The position numbers and the translations under genes were made by a program. DNA of 64,000 nt from Boseongicola aestuarii. GTDB lineage: Bacteria > Pseudomonadota > Alphaproteobacteria > Rhodobacterales > Rhodobacteraceae. Every line of letters starts with the position of its first letter. Within the stretch, counting starts at the first letter, position 1. The stretch covers positions 62,001 through 126,000 of the forward strand of contig NZ_FXXQ01000006.1 of NCBI RefSeq assembly GCF_900184815.1. The letters run 5' to 3'. Below, in pieces: positions 42,321 to 50,281 of this stretch. The notes under the pieces were generated by a model. The model did no database searches. It was not told the DNA's origin and saw nothing but the letters and a program-made list of their open reading frames with translations.

Positions 42321-43103
42321 ATGAAAATTGGCAAAGCTGGCAAGGCAACAACATCGATTTCGACGGCGACACCTGAGGCGATTACGGTTCGGAACTTCGA
42401 CCTCGTTAATGACCTCATGGGGCAACTTAGCTTCACCGAGTACTTCTACCTGCTGACGACCGGGCGCAGGCCAACTTCGGATCAGACTTTCTTCCTCGAT
42501 CTATTGCTTGTTTCCATTGCAGAGCATGGTCTTGTACCAACTAATCAGACTGCGCGAATGACCTATGCCGCGGATCCTGACTTCCTTCAGGGAGCGGTGG
42601 CGGCCGGGCTTCTCGGATGCGGCAAGGTCATTCTTGGGACAACTGAAATCGCAGGCGCGTTCCTTCTTGAGACTCATCGGAGGATCGACGACGGTGGCGA
42701 GGATCTCGACAGCATTGTCAGTCAGATGCAGGAGGAGGGCCGGCGCATTCCCGGGTTTGGGCATCCGCTCCACAAACCGGTCGATCCTCGGGCGCAGCGC
42801 ATATTGTCGCTGGCCGATGAACGGGGAATTGCAGGCACCTATGTCAGTCTGGCTCGCGATATCGAAGAGGCTGTCACACGCCTCTGGCCAAAGCCGCTTC
42901 CGATGAACGTATCGTTTGCAATTCCTGCGGTGCTGTTGGACCTCGACTTCCCAGTAGCGGTCTTGAAGGCGATTCCGATCCTGGCCCGAACAGCGAGCCT
43001 GCTGGCGCACCTGGCTGAGGAGAGCGAGACACCGATTGGCTTCACCCTTGCCCACCATGCCGAAATGGGCATCACGTTCGATCCCAAGGGTTCCGCGGAG
43101 TGA
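42321..43103 (+). CDS. citryl-CoA lyase-like protein (citrate synthase fold)
   Basis: A 260-residue short citrate-synthase-like protein. The catalytic His region GFGHPLHKPVDPRA (near residue 147) matches GFGHRVYKxxDPRA of citrate synthase, and LDLDF (near 208) keeps the Asp position. The usual PLHGGAN histidine of full-length synthases is replaced by GLLGCGKVILGT. That pattern is typical of citryl-CoA lyases, which cleave an acyl-CoA into acetyl-CoA and a 2-oxo acid. ATG 42321 has GGAGGA upstream. The CoA-ligase gene overlaps or closely follows it, so ligase and lyase probably act in sequence. Confidence 0.8.
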   Translation: MKIGKAGKATTSISTATPEAITVRNFDLVNDLMGQLSFTEYFYLLTTGRRPTSDQTFFLDLLLVSIAEHGLVPTNQTARMTYAADPDFLQGAVAAGLLGCGKVILGTTEIAGAFLLETHRRIDDGGEDLDSIVSQMQEEGRRIPGFGHPLHKPVDPRAQRILSLADERGIAGTYVSLARDIEEAVTRLWPKPLPMNVSFAIPAVLLDLDFPVAVLKAIPILARTASLLAHLAEESETPIGFTLAHHAEMGITFDPKGSAE

Positions 43104-43108
43104 GTACT

Positions 43109-44413
43109 GTGAGCACGGGTGACATTCCCTGGCACGAGCAGCGGTCGCGGGACGAACCGGTTTATCGTGCTCAGATTGAGTACCTTCTCGGGCACTCGGC
43201 ATTTTACAGGGAGAAACTGGCGGCGTCCGGCATCCGATCTGCGCAGGATGCTGGAGGGCTTGCGGACTTGCACGAGCTTCCTTTTACGGAAAAGGATGAA
43301 CTGCGCGCGTCGCGTGATGACGAGCATCCAATAGGCACACATCTTGCTGCATCTATGGAAGATGTCATCCGCGTCTACTCGACGAGCGGAACCACCGGGA
43401 CGCCGAGCTACATCCCTCTCGTCGCAGAAGACTTGGCCAACTGGGTTGAAATATCAACCAGGTCCTATGGAGCCAGCGGTGTGTCTGCCGGGGAGCGAAT
43501 GGTGACCACCTACAACGCCGGCCCATTCGTCGCCGGCGTGACGCTTGATGCGTTTGCCAAGATGGGGCTCTGCCACATTCCGGTCGGTGCCGGAAACACT
43601 GATCGCCTGATGACAGCTGTTCGGCTCCTGAAACCGCAAGTGCTTGGCTGTACGCCCTCCTATGCGATGCATCTAGCCGAATGGGCAGCAGAGCGCGGCA
43701 TCGACACAGCGACATCTTCGGTGAACAAGATACTCGTGGCAGGTGAGCCGGGCGGCGGCGAGCCCGAAATGAGACGACGGATCGAAGCGGCCTGGGGTGC
43801 TCGTGTCACCGAGGCTATGGGGATCGGCGACATTTCGGTTTCGCTATGGGGAGAGTGCGCGCATCAAGACGGTATGCACTTTTCGGGCGAGGGCTTCGTG
43901 TACTTTGAATTGATCGACCCGGAAACGGGCGCGCTTCTTCCGCTGGAAGATGGCGCGGAAGGGGAGTTGGTCTACACTCACCTCAGGCACAAGGCCGCTC
44001 CGCTTTTGCGGTTTCGGTCCCGTGATCGGGTGCGTCTGTCCATGGGGCGGTGTGCCTGCGGGCGCAGTACTCCGCGCGTTCGCTGCATCGGACGGACAGA
44101 CGATCTCCTGATCGTCCGGGGTGTGAATGTGTTTCCCTCCGCGGTGCGGGACGTCGTCGGCAAGATCGGTGCGGACGTCAGCGGCACAATCTCGATCCAA
44201 CCGAAGACCAAAGCCGTAAAGCAGGTGCCGCCTCTACCTTTAGTTGTCGAACTGGCCCGGGGTGTCGCGCCCAACCAGGAACTCGCCAGCCGCATTCGCC
44301 AACGCGTTCGCGACGAATTGCTCGTGACAACAGAGATCACGCTGGTGCCATTTGGAGCATTGCCCCGGACGGACTATAAAACGAAGCTCGTCGACTGGTC
44401 CCAGTCGGGCTGA
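43109..44413 (+). CDS. phenylacetate-CoA ligase-like AMP-forming CoA ligase
   Basis: A 434-residue adenylate-forming enzyme of the PaaK group. It has the P-loop VYSTSGTTGTPSYIP near residue 95, the AMP site EAMGIGDIS near 240, the DRVRLSMGRCACGRSTPR segment typical of PaaK, and the C-terminal RTDDLLIVRGVNVFPSAVRD. GTG 43109 has GCGGAG 8 bases upstream. An in-frame GTG at 43100 overlaps the lyase stop and is the alternative. It would activate a carboxylic acid with CoA for the lyase encoded just before. The acid may be aromatic or a ring-cleavage product. Confidence 0.85.
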   Translation: MSTGDIPWHEQRSRDEPVYRAQIEYLLGHSAFYREKLAASGIRSAQDAGGLADLHELPFTEKDELRASRDDEHPIGTHLAASMEDVIRVYSTSGTTGTPSYIPLVAEDLANWVEISTRSYGASGVSAGERMVTTYNAGPFVAGVTLDAFAKMGLCHIPVGAGNTDRLMTAVRLLKPQVLGCTPSYAMHLAEWAAERGIDTATSSVNKILVAGEPGGGEPEMRRRIEAAWGARVTEAMGIGDISVSLWGECAHQDGMHFSGEGFVYFELIDPETGALLPLEDGAEGELVYTHLRHKAAPLLRFRSRDRVRLSMGRCACGRSTPRVRCIGRTDDLLIVRGVNVFPSAVRDVVGKIGADVSGTISIQPKTKAVKQVPPLPLVVELARGVAPNQELASRIRQRVRDELLVTTEITLVPFGALPRTDYKTKLVDWSQSG

Positions 44414-44436
44414 ACGAATGATTTGGGAGGAAGCCT

Positions 44437-45036
44437 ATGTCGAAGACCGATGAGTTAAGGAAGATACAAACCCAGGGTGTGCATCACATCACGATTGTTG
44501 GCGCAGATCGTCAAACCTCGATAGATTTCTGGGAAGGCGTACTTGGGATGCCGTTCATCTTCGATCAGCCAAACCTCGACAACCCAGGCGAGGGCCATTT
44601 GTACTTCGATCCCGGCGATGGCCGTCTCATCACGATCTTTACCAACGAAGATCGTAAACTGGATGACTCGCCCGTACCCGAGGCCACAGGCTCGCTTCAT
44701 CATCTCGCGCTAAACGTCAGCCAAGCCACCTTCTGGCAGGTCGCTGCGCGCCTCGATGCGCGCGGGGTCAACCATTCTGGTCCCGTTGACCGCGGCTTTA
44801 TGGATTCCATCTATTTTCGGGATCCCCTGGGTCTCCGATTGGAGCTCGCGAGTTATCGGTTTGAGCCCCCGGAGGGCTGCCGACATTCCGACGTAATGAT
44901 TGAAGCACACAAGATCCGTGTAGCCAGCGGAGATCACCACATCGACCGGGAACATCTTGCCGATGCAATCGAGCTTCTTGTGAAGCGCCGCCAGAGTTCC
45001 TTGTCCGAAGACAGATCGCCACGGCAGGGTTACTGA
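44437..45036 (+). CDS. VOC-family protein (glyoxalase/extradiol dioxygenase-like)
   Basis: A 199-residue vicinal-oxygen-chelate protein with two beta-alpha-beta-beta-beta modules. GVHHITIVGAD (His16/17) opens the first, SLHHLALNV the second, and DPLGLRLELASY carries the metal Glu. These three positions give the usual His/His/Glu metal site. ATG 44437 follows GGGAGG. It lies 23 bases after the CoA-ligase gene. The length suits a ring-cleavage dioxygenase-like or glyoxalase-like enzyme rather than a full two-domain extradiol dioxygenase. The C-terminal 45 residues are extra and charged. Its reaction is unknown. Confidence 0.8.
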   Translation: MSKTDELRKIQTQGVHHITIVGADRQTSIDFWEGVLGMPFIFDQPNLDNPGEGHLYFDPGDGRLITIFTNEDRKLDDSPVPEATGSLHHLALNVSQATFWQVAARLDARGVNHSGPVDRGFMDSIYFRDPLGLRLELASYRFEPPEGCRHSDVMIEAHKIRVASGDHHIDREHLADAIELLVKRRQSSLSEDRSPRQGY

Positions 45037-45210
45037 CGCAATGGCGGCTTCAAATCGCTTGGCTTAAAAGCCCCAGTGGCGCCAAAAAGCTCCGCGGAAC
45101 GGACTTGCTGAGTCTGTTTTGCGGCTCAAAGAAATTTTTCTCTGCGAGATAACCAACGGCTGTCGCCCGGTACGACACCGACATTCAGACCGGGCAGAAG
45201 CATGGATTTT

Positions 45211-46236
45211 TTATCGCGCCGCTAGTTCTCTTCGAATGATTTCAGCCCCTCTTCCCAAAGCATGTAGCTTGCCTTCGGCAACACTACGCGGCAACGGCGC
45301 CATCCCGCAGTTGGTACAGGCGATCAGCCTTTCGGGATCGACAAACTCCATCGCCGCACGAAGGGTGTTGGCGACCTTTTCCGGTGTCTCAATCTCGTTT
45401 GTTGCGACGTTGATGGCGCCCACCAGAACTTCCTTGTCTTTCAATTTCGACATCACCGAAAGGGGCACATGCGAGTCCGCGCATTCCAGAGAAACCTGAT
45501 CAATGCGGCTGGCATTCAAGGCTGGGAAGAATTCTTCATATTGCCGCCACTCATCGCCGAGCGTTTCCTTCCAATCGATATTCTGCTTGATCCCGTAGCC
45601 GTAACAGATGTGAACGGCCGTCTTGCACTTCAGGCCCTGAATGGCGCGGTGAAGACAGTCGACTCCCCATTCCGGCACAAGATGCATGAAGGCATTGAAA
45701 GCAGGCTCGTCGAACTGAATCACGTCGACGCCGAGCGCTTCCAGTTCCAGGGCCTCTTCATTCAGCAACGCGGCAAATGCCATCGCCATTTTCGAACGCT
45801 CGCCATAATGCTTGTCGGCAATCGTGTCACAGATCGTCATGGGGCCCGGGAGCGTGAACTTCAGCTGCTTTGTGGAATGACGGCGGAGGAACTTTACGCT
45901 TTCGCCATGCACGGATTTCTTCCGCCTGACTTCTGATGTCACCGTCGGAACAGAGGCGTCATACCGGTTGTCGCGGATGCCCATTGTCGTCATCAGGTTC
46001 CAGTCGATACCTTCAACCTCTTCCAGGAAACCGTGGACGAAGTGCTTTCGGAACTGCTCTCCGTCGGACTGAATATCGATGCCGGCCTCGTCTTGGATCT
46101 TCAGCCAGCAAAGGGCGGCATCCTGCTGTCCCTCGATCAGTTGATCTCCTTCCAGCCGCCACCCAGCCCATAGCTTTTCAGGCTCCGCAAGCCAGCTTGG
46201 CTTAGGCAGGCTGCCCGCAATAGTTGTCTGAATCAT
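45211..46236 (-). CDS. core MetE-type methyltransferase (cobalamin-independent methionine synthase domain)
   Basis: A 341-residue protein equal to the C-terminal half of MetE, without the N-terminal duplicated domain. TTIAGSLPKP opens it. VDVIQFDEPAF, AVHICYGYG (zinc His and Cys) and CTNCGMAPLP (second zinc Cys) supply the homocysteine/zinc site. ATG 46236 has AGAGG upstream. Core MetE proteins transfer methyl groups from donors other than methyltetrahydrofolate-polyglutamate, for example methylcobalamin or methoxyaromatic-derived carriers. Convergent with the VOC gene (174-base gap) and flanked by IS copy C. A link to demethylation of an aromatic compound is speculation. Confidence 0.8.
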   Translation of the reverse strand: MIQTTIAGSLPKPSWLAEPEKLWAGWRLEGDQLIEGQQDAALCWLKIQDEAGIDIQSDGEQFRKHFVHGFLEEVEGIDWNLMTTMGIRDNRYDASVPTVTSEVRRKKSVHGESVKFLRRHSTKQLKFTLPGPMTICDTIADKHYGERSKMAMAFAALLNEEALELEALGVDVIQFDEPAFNAFMHLVPEWGVDCLHRAIQGLKCKTAVHICYGYGIKQNIDWKETLGDEWRQYEEFFPALNASRIDQVSLECADSHVPLSVMSKLKDKEVLVGAINVATNEIETPEKVANTLRAAMEFVDPERLIACTNCGMAPLPRSVAEGKLHALGRGAEIIRRELAAR

Positions 46237-46405
46237 CCGTAACCTCTGTTTGAGAACCGCAATTTCAACAACTTATACAGCGTGAAGAGTCGATACGGTA
46301 CTGAGAATCTACGTCCGCTTCGGGCTCAAAGCTGCCGTTCACTGCGGTCAGCACCAATGTCCGCGATGCGGGATGGTTTCAACTGATGGACGCAACACAC
46401 TCTTC
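46237..46405. promoter_or_regulatory. upstream region of the core MetE gene
   Basis: About 170 bases between the MetE start and IS copy C. No gene is supported. It must hold the leftward MetE promoter. I see no cobalamin or SAM riboswitch consensus. Confidence 0.4.
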
Positions 46406-46762
46406 AAACCTTCCGGCCAGCGGTTATGGGTACGGACCGACTGCGGTTATACTGTACCCGCTGAAGGAAATCGGCGCAGCAAACTGGGCGTTGGCTGAAA
46501 GTCGGTTGGGAAATTCTCACTTGCCATTTCGACCAGGAGAACGGGTCAAGCTTCGATTCAGGCGGATACGAAGTCTGCAGAAATTCGCCGTAGTTCACGC
46601 ATAGGTCTCCAATCACTTTGGGCAGGAACGCAGCCACTCGACTCGACCGAATTTCAAACGTATCCGTGCGGGCGCTCTTGCCGAGTGGCATGGCCTGTGC
46701 GCAAAATAGGAGGCAGTTTTTCTGTCTATTTGGAGACCGTCGCGCATTCACTTGTCAGCACC
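46406..46762 (+). mobile_element. remnant of an IS6-like insertion sequence (copy C)
   Basis: A degraded C-terminal transposase piece (LKEIGAANWALAESRLGNSHLPFRPGERV, then LRFRRIRSLQKFAVVHA, stop at 46604) is followed by a tail that ends TTGTCAGCACC and aligns with the ends of copies A and B. The catalytic Asp region reads VILYPL and the Glu is replaced (RLGNSHLPF for RAENSHLPF). More decayed than copies A and B. It lies in the same orientation as B. Confidence 0.7.
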
Positions 46763-46917
46763 CCGCGCGGTTGTCGCTCGAACATCCGACATGTGAAATG
46801 ACGGTTATGGGGCATCTGGATGATGGCGTGGTGGTGTGGGGCGAAGTCTTGCGAACCTCGCGAAAATTAATGGTTGGGGTGGTTCTTGCGCCGCCCATTG
46901 CAGGGGGAAAATGCGCT
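46763..46917. other. short region between IS copy C and the dienelactone hydrolase
   Basis: The hydrolase frame stays open upstream through this stretch (from about 46798) but has no family similarity there, so it is most likely 5' untranslated and promoter DNA. Confidence 0.4.
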
Positions 46918-47577
46918 ATGATGATCGAATTAACGGCGGCTGACGGGCACGTTCTGGACTGCTGGATGGCTGATGCGAGGGGAGCGCGCAGGGGTGGTCT
47001 GGTGATCCTGCAAGAGATTTTCGGAGTAACTGATCAGTTGAAAGGTGTGGCTAAACGCTATGCCGCGCAGGGCTTTGACGTGGCCATACCTGCTTTGTTT
47101 GACAGGCAGGTGAAGGGTGCTGTGATCCCTTTCGACGCGGCCGCCCGGGGGCGTGATCTGATGATGGGGTCGGAGTTGACGCACACGATGTTGGATGTTG
47201 ACGCGGCAGTGCAGGTATTGGCTGCACGCGGAGGCAAGGTCGCTGTGTTGGGGTTCTGTTGGGGTGGTGGATTGGCGTTCAGGGCAGCTCAGGTGCTGGA
47301 CATTGCCTGTGCAGTATCATTTTACGGAACGCGTTTGCCGACATATCAAACCGAGCCGTTGAAGGCCCCCGTGCAGGGACATTTCGGCGCCGATGACGAT
47401 CATACGCCGCGCGAAGTCGTGGAGGCGGCGCAGGCATATTTTCCTGAGTTTGAGGCATTTGTCTATGAGGATGCCGGTCATGCCTTTGCGAATGACAGGC
47501 GTCCGGTCAGCTACGTGGAAACGGCGGCGGAGATGGCGCATAGGCGGGCGTTAACCTTTTTGAAGGGACACATGTAG
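46918..47577 (+). CDS. dienelactone hydrolase family protein
   Basis: A 219-residue alpha/beta hydrolase. The family's Cys nucleophile is in VLGFCWGGGLAF (near residue 117), the acid in GADDDH and the base in EDAGHAFAND. The length and Cys-Asp-His triad match carboxymethylenebutenolidases that open dienelactones from (chloro)catechol or protoanemonin routes. ATG 46918 (or 46921) follows AGGGGGA. A long upstream extension to 46618 enters IS copy C and is rejected. It lies 2 bases before the DUF1932-type dehydrogenase gene. The natural substrate is unknown. Other members hydrolyse various esters. Confidence 0.85.
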   Translation: MMIELTAADGHVLDCWMADARGARRGGLVILQEIFGVTDQLKGVAKRYAAQGFDVAIPALFDRQVKGAVIPFDAAARGRDLMMGSELTHTMLDVDAAVQVLAARGGKVAVLGFCWGGGLAFRAAQVLDIACAVSFYGTRLPTYQTEPLKAPVQGHFGADDDHTPREVVEAAQAYFPEFEAFVYEDAGHAFANDRRPVSYVETAAEMAHRRALTFLKGHM

Positions 47578-47579
47578 AC

Positions 47580-48452
47580 ATGCGGATCGGGTTCATCGGA
47601 TTGGGCGAGGCGGCGGGGGCTTTGATCTCGGGTTGGGGTGGTGCGCATATGGTAAAGGCGTATGACATCAAGTCCGACTCTGCGGCAACCGCTGGCGAGA
47701 TTGCGGCGCGCGGTGCAGGGCTTGCAGTCGAAGTTTGCGCATCAGGAGCGGAGGCAGTTTCAGGCGTTGATCTGGTATTCTCGACCGTGACGGCCGATCA
47801 GGCGGTCGCGGTAGCCGAAGCGCACGGGCCGGCAATGGAGAGGGGCGGGGTCTGGTGTGATCTGAACAGCTGCGCGCCACGCTCAAAGCAGGTGGCAGAG
47901 GCTGTTATTCGAAATGACGGTGGGCGGTATCTAGATGTGGCGGTGATGGCCCCGGTTTATCCCAAACGCAACATGGTGCCGTGCCTGATATCGGGTCCCG
48001 AGGCGCTGGAATTGGCGTCGGTTCTGGAGGGCTTGCCGATGGATGTTCGCGTGATGGGGGACGTCGTGGGGCGGGCATCTTCGATCAAGATGGTCCGGTC
48101 GATCATGGTCAAGGGAATGGAGGCTTTGACGGCGGAATGCGTTTTGGCGGCGGTCGGTGCTGATGTTGCGGAGGAAGTGTTTCCGTCGCTGAAGTCGGCG
48201 CATCCGAAGATCGATGTGCCGGAACGCGCGGCCTATAACTTTGAGCGGACACTTGTCCACGGGGCGCGGCGGGCGGCAGAAATGGATGAGGTTGCAAAGA
48301 TGATTGCCGATCTTGGATTGCCGTGCGGAATGTCGTCTGCGACGGCAGACTGGCAGCGGATTCTGTCAGGCACGGATCTGGGATTGCCTGACGGAGAGGT
48401 TCCGGATCATTTGTGGTTTGCGACCGAGTACTTGCGGCGTTTGACCGGTTAG
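47580..48452 (+). CDS. NAD(P)-dependent 3-hydroxyacid dehydrogenase-like protein (DUF1932 C-terminal domain)
   Basis: A 290-residue protein with a 6-phosphogluconate-dehydrogenase-type NAD domain (MRIGFIGLGEAAGAL, GVDLVFSTV, WCDLNSCAP) and a helical DUF1932 C-terminal domain (SIKMVRSIMVKGMEAL). The family lysine is in SSIKMVRS. ATG 47580 is 2 bases after the hydrolase stop, so the two genes form one operon. Members with DUF1932 include phosphogluconate-dehydrogenase-like enzymes of uncertain substrate. A role in an aromatic or sugar-acid side route is possible given the surroundings. The stop overlaps the convergent TcuB remnant by 4 bases. Confidence 0.82.
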   Translation: MRIGFIGLGEAAGALISGWGGAHMVKAYDIKSDSAATAGEIAARGAGLAVEVCASGAEAVSGVDLVFSTVTADQAVAVAEAHGPAMERGGVWCDLNSCAPRSKQVAEAVIRNDGGRYLDVAVMAPVYPKRNMVPCLISGPEALELASVLEGLPMDVRVMGDVVGRASSIKMVRSIMVKGMEALTAECVLAAVGADVAEEVFPSLKSAHPKIDVPERAAYNFERTLVHGARRAAEMDEVAKMIADLGLPCGMSSATADWQRILSGTDLGLPDGEVPDHLWFATEYLRRLTG

Positions 48453-48919
48453 GCTTGTTTTATTTGTGCACCCCGGATGAGGGCCGCGAGGCGATAAAAT
48501 CGATGCACCATCTTTGAATGGGGCATGGTCAGAAAGAACGCCAGAACCGTGCCAAAGTGCAGGGCGAGAAGCGGGCTGACGAGCGACGTACCGGTCGCGG
48601 CATAGAGGGCGAGTCCAGTGGTTCCGGTGGCTCCGAGAAGCCCGAGAAAGGCCATTTCACCGCCCCAGACGGACGGCGCACCGAGTTCCGGATCGGCTTT
48701 GGTTTTGAGCCACATGAGGGTGGCGGCTCCGACTGTAAGAAGGACGCCGCCAGGAATTCCAAGTAGTTTTGGCAAGCTGAAGACCCAGTAAGGTGCTCGC
48801 ATATCGAATGCATGGTGCAGAACCGTGCCGCTTGATGTTGAGGCCAGGCACAACAGCAAGCCGTACATCACCGCGTGGTTGGCGTGACGAATGACAAAGG
48901 AATTTGCCCGACGAGTCAC
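48449..48919 (-). pseudogene. tcuB: 3' part of tcuB/citB (tricarballylate utilisation membrane protein)
   Basis: A 156-residue frame that reads like only the C-terminal membrane domain of TcuB: RHANHAVMYGLLLCLAST, VLHHAFDMRAPYWVFSLPKLLG and MPHSKMVHRFYRLAALIR. Full TcuB is about 370 residues and begins with an iron-sulfur domain, which is absent upstream. TcuB passes electrons from reduced TcuA flavin during oxidation of tricarballylate or citrate-like acids. The 5' part has been lost, and no tcuA is in the window. It could still make a free membrane domain, but I regard it as a truncated gene. Confidence 0.7.
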
Positions 48920-49111
48920 CCTGCAATTTCCAATGAAATTTTTTCACGGCCCACTGACCCGACGAACTGGTTTTCTTGCCAGCAAGCATGTGTCCCGTCT
49001 AGCTGGGCCCAATTTTCTTGGCTCCAAGTCGGCAAATAGTTCGGTCAGGGTATTATTATTCTATTCCTTTTGCGGCATACATCTTAGAAGTAGCCAAACG
49101 GGAGGAGACCG

Positions 49112-50281
49112 TTGAAGACGCAGGTGGTTATTATCGGAGGTGGGCCGTCGGGCCTGCTTCTGTCTCAGCTTCTCTACACTCGCGGCATTGAAAGCGTGGT
49201 GTTGGAGAGGAAGTCCAAGGACTATGTACTTAGCCGTATTCGGGCTGGTGTGCTTGAGCAAGGTTTGCTTGGTCTGCTTGAACAGGCGGGCTGCGCGGAT
49301 CGGATGCGAAAAGAGGGGCTGCCGCACGACGGGACATTGATTTCATACGGCGACGAGATATTCCGGATCGATTTCACCGAGCATACGGGTACACCCGTCA
49401 TGGTCTACGGCCAGACCGAAGTTACGCGTGATCTTTATTCCGCGCGTGAAGCGGCAGGAGGCCAGATCGAATTCAACGTTGAGGACGTCGTAATCAATGA
49501 TGCGACAACGGATTCCCCTTATGTAACCTATGTTGTTGATGGTAAAAGCCGTCGCTTGACATGCGATTTCATTGCGGGCTGCGACGGGTTTCACGGCGTC
49601 AGCCGCAAGACAATCCCCGAAGATGTTCGCACGGAATATGAGAAGGTCTACCCCTTTGGATGGCTCGGTATTCTGAGCGAGACACCACCGGTAAACCACG
49701 AGCTGATCTATGCCAACTCAGACCGCGGATTTGCGCTCTGTTCCATGCGCAATCCGAACCTGAGCCGCTACTATATTCAATGCCGAACGGACGACGATCC
49801 GAACAACTGGTCGGACAGTGCTTTCTGGGAGGAACTCAAGCGCCGCATTCCCGCTGACCAGGCGGCCAAACTGGTCACGGGGCCTTCGATTGAAAAATCA
49901 ATTGCACCCTTGCGGTCGTTTGTGACCGAACCGATGCGGTGGGGACGCTTGTTTCTTTGCGGAGATGCAGCGCACATCGTGCCGCCAACCGGAGCCAAGG
50001 GGCTCAATCTGGCAGCCTCCGACGTGCACTACCTCTTTAATGGCCTCTCCGACTATTATCGGAACGGTTCCAGCGAGGGCATCGAGCAGTATTCTCAGAG
50101 GGCCTTGTCGCGTGTTTGGAAAGCTGAACGCTTCTCGTGGTGGTTTTCGTCCATCACGCATCAGTATCCCGATCAGACACCGTTCGACCTCAAGATGCAG
50201 GTAGCTGAGCTTGAGTTCATCCGCTCAAATGCGGCTGCGCAGAAGTCACTGGCCGAGAATTACGTAGGGTTGCCCTATTGA
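49112..50281 (+). CDS. pobA: 4-hydroxybenzoate 3-monooxygenase
   Basis: A 389-residue FAD enzyme converting 4-hydroxybenzoate to protocatechuate with NADPH and oxygen. It has the FAD motif GGGPSG at residues 9-14, the DG-type motif CDFIAGCDGFHG and the second FAD motif LFLCGDAAHIVPPTGAKGLN. Tyr384 in ENYVGLPY matches the active-site Tyr385 of the Pseudomonas enzyme. The start is TTG 49112 with a strong GGAGGAG close by. No ATG fits. The protein ends at the Tyr of LPY, 4 residues shorter than the Pseudomonas tail. First gene of the pobA-pcaDCHG operon. No PobR regulator is next to it. Confidence 0.95.
   Translation: MKTQVVIIGGGPSGLLLSQLLYTRGIESVVLERKSKDYVLSRIRAGVLEQGLLGLLEQAGCADRMRKEGLPHDGTLISYGDEIFRIDFTEHTGTPVMVYGQTEVTRDLYSAREAAGGQIEFNVEDVVINDATTDSPYVTYVVDGKSRRLTCDFIAGCDGFHGVSRKTIPEDVRTEYEKVYPFGWLGILSETPPVNHELIYANSDRGFALCSMRNPNLSRYYIQCRTDDDPNNWSDSAFWEELKRRIPADQAAKLVTGPSIEKSIAPLRSFVTEPMRWGRLFLCGDAAHIVPPTGAKGLNLAASDVHYLFNGLSDYYRNGSSEGIEQYSQRALSRVWKAERFSWWFSSITHQYPDQTPFDLKMQVAELEFIRSNAAAQKSLAENYVGLPY

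Noticed and set aside
40121-45090. AGTGGCGCCAAA at about 40121 and 45074 as possible target duplications of the island
   Set aside because: The match is only about 12 bases, it does not coincide with either IS end, and the second copy lies well inside the bracketed region.
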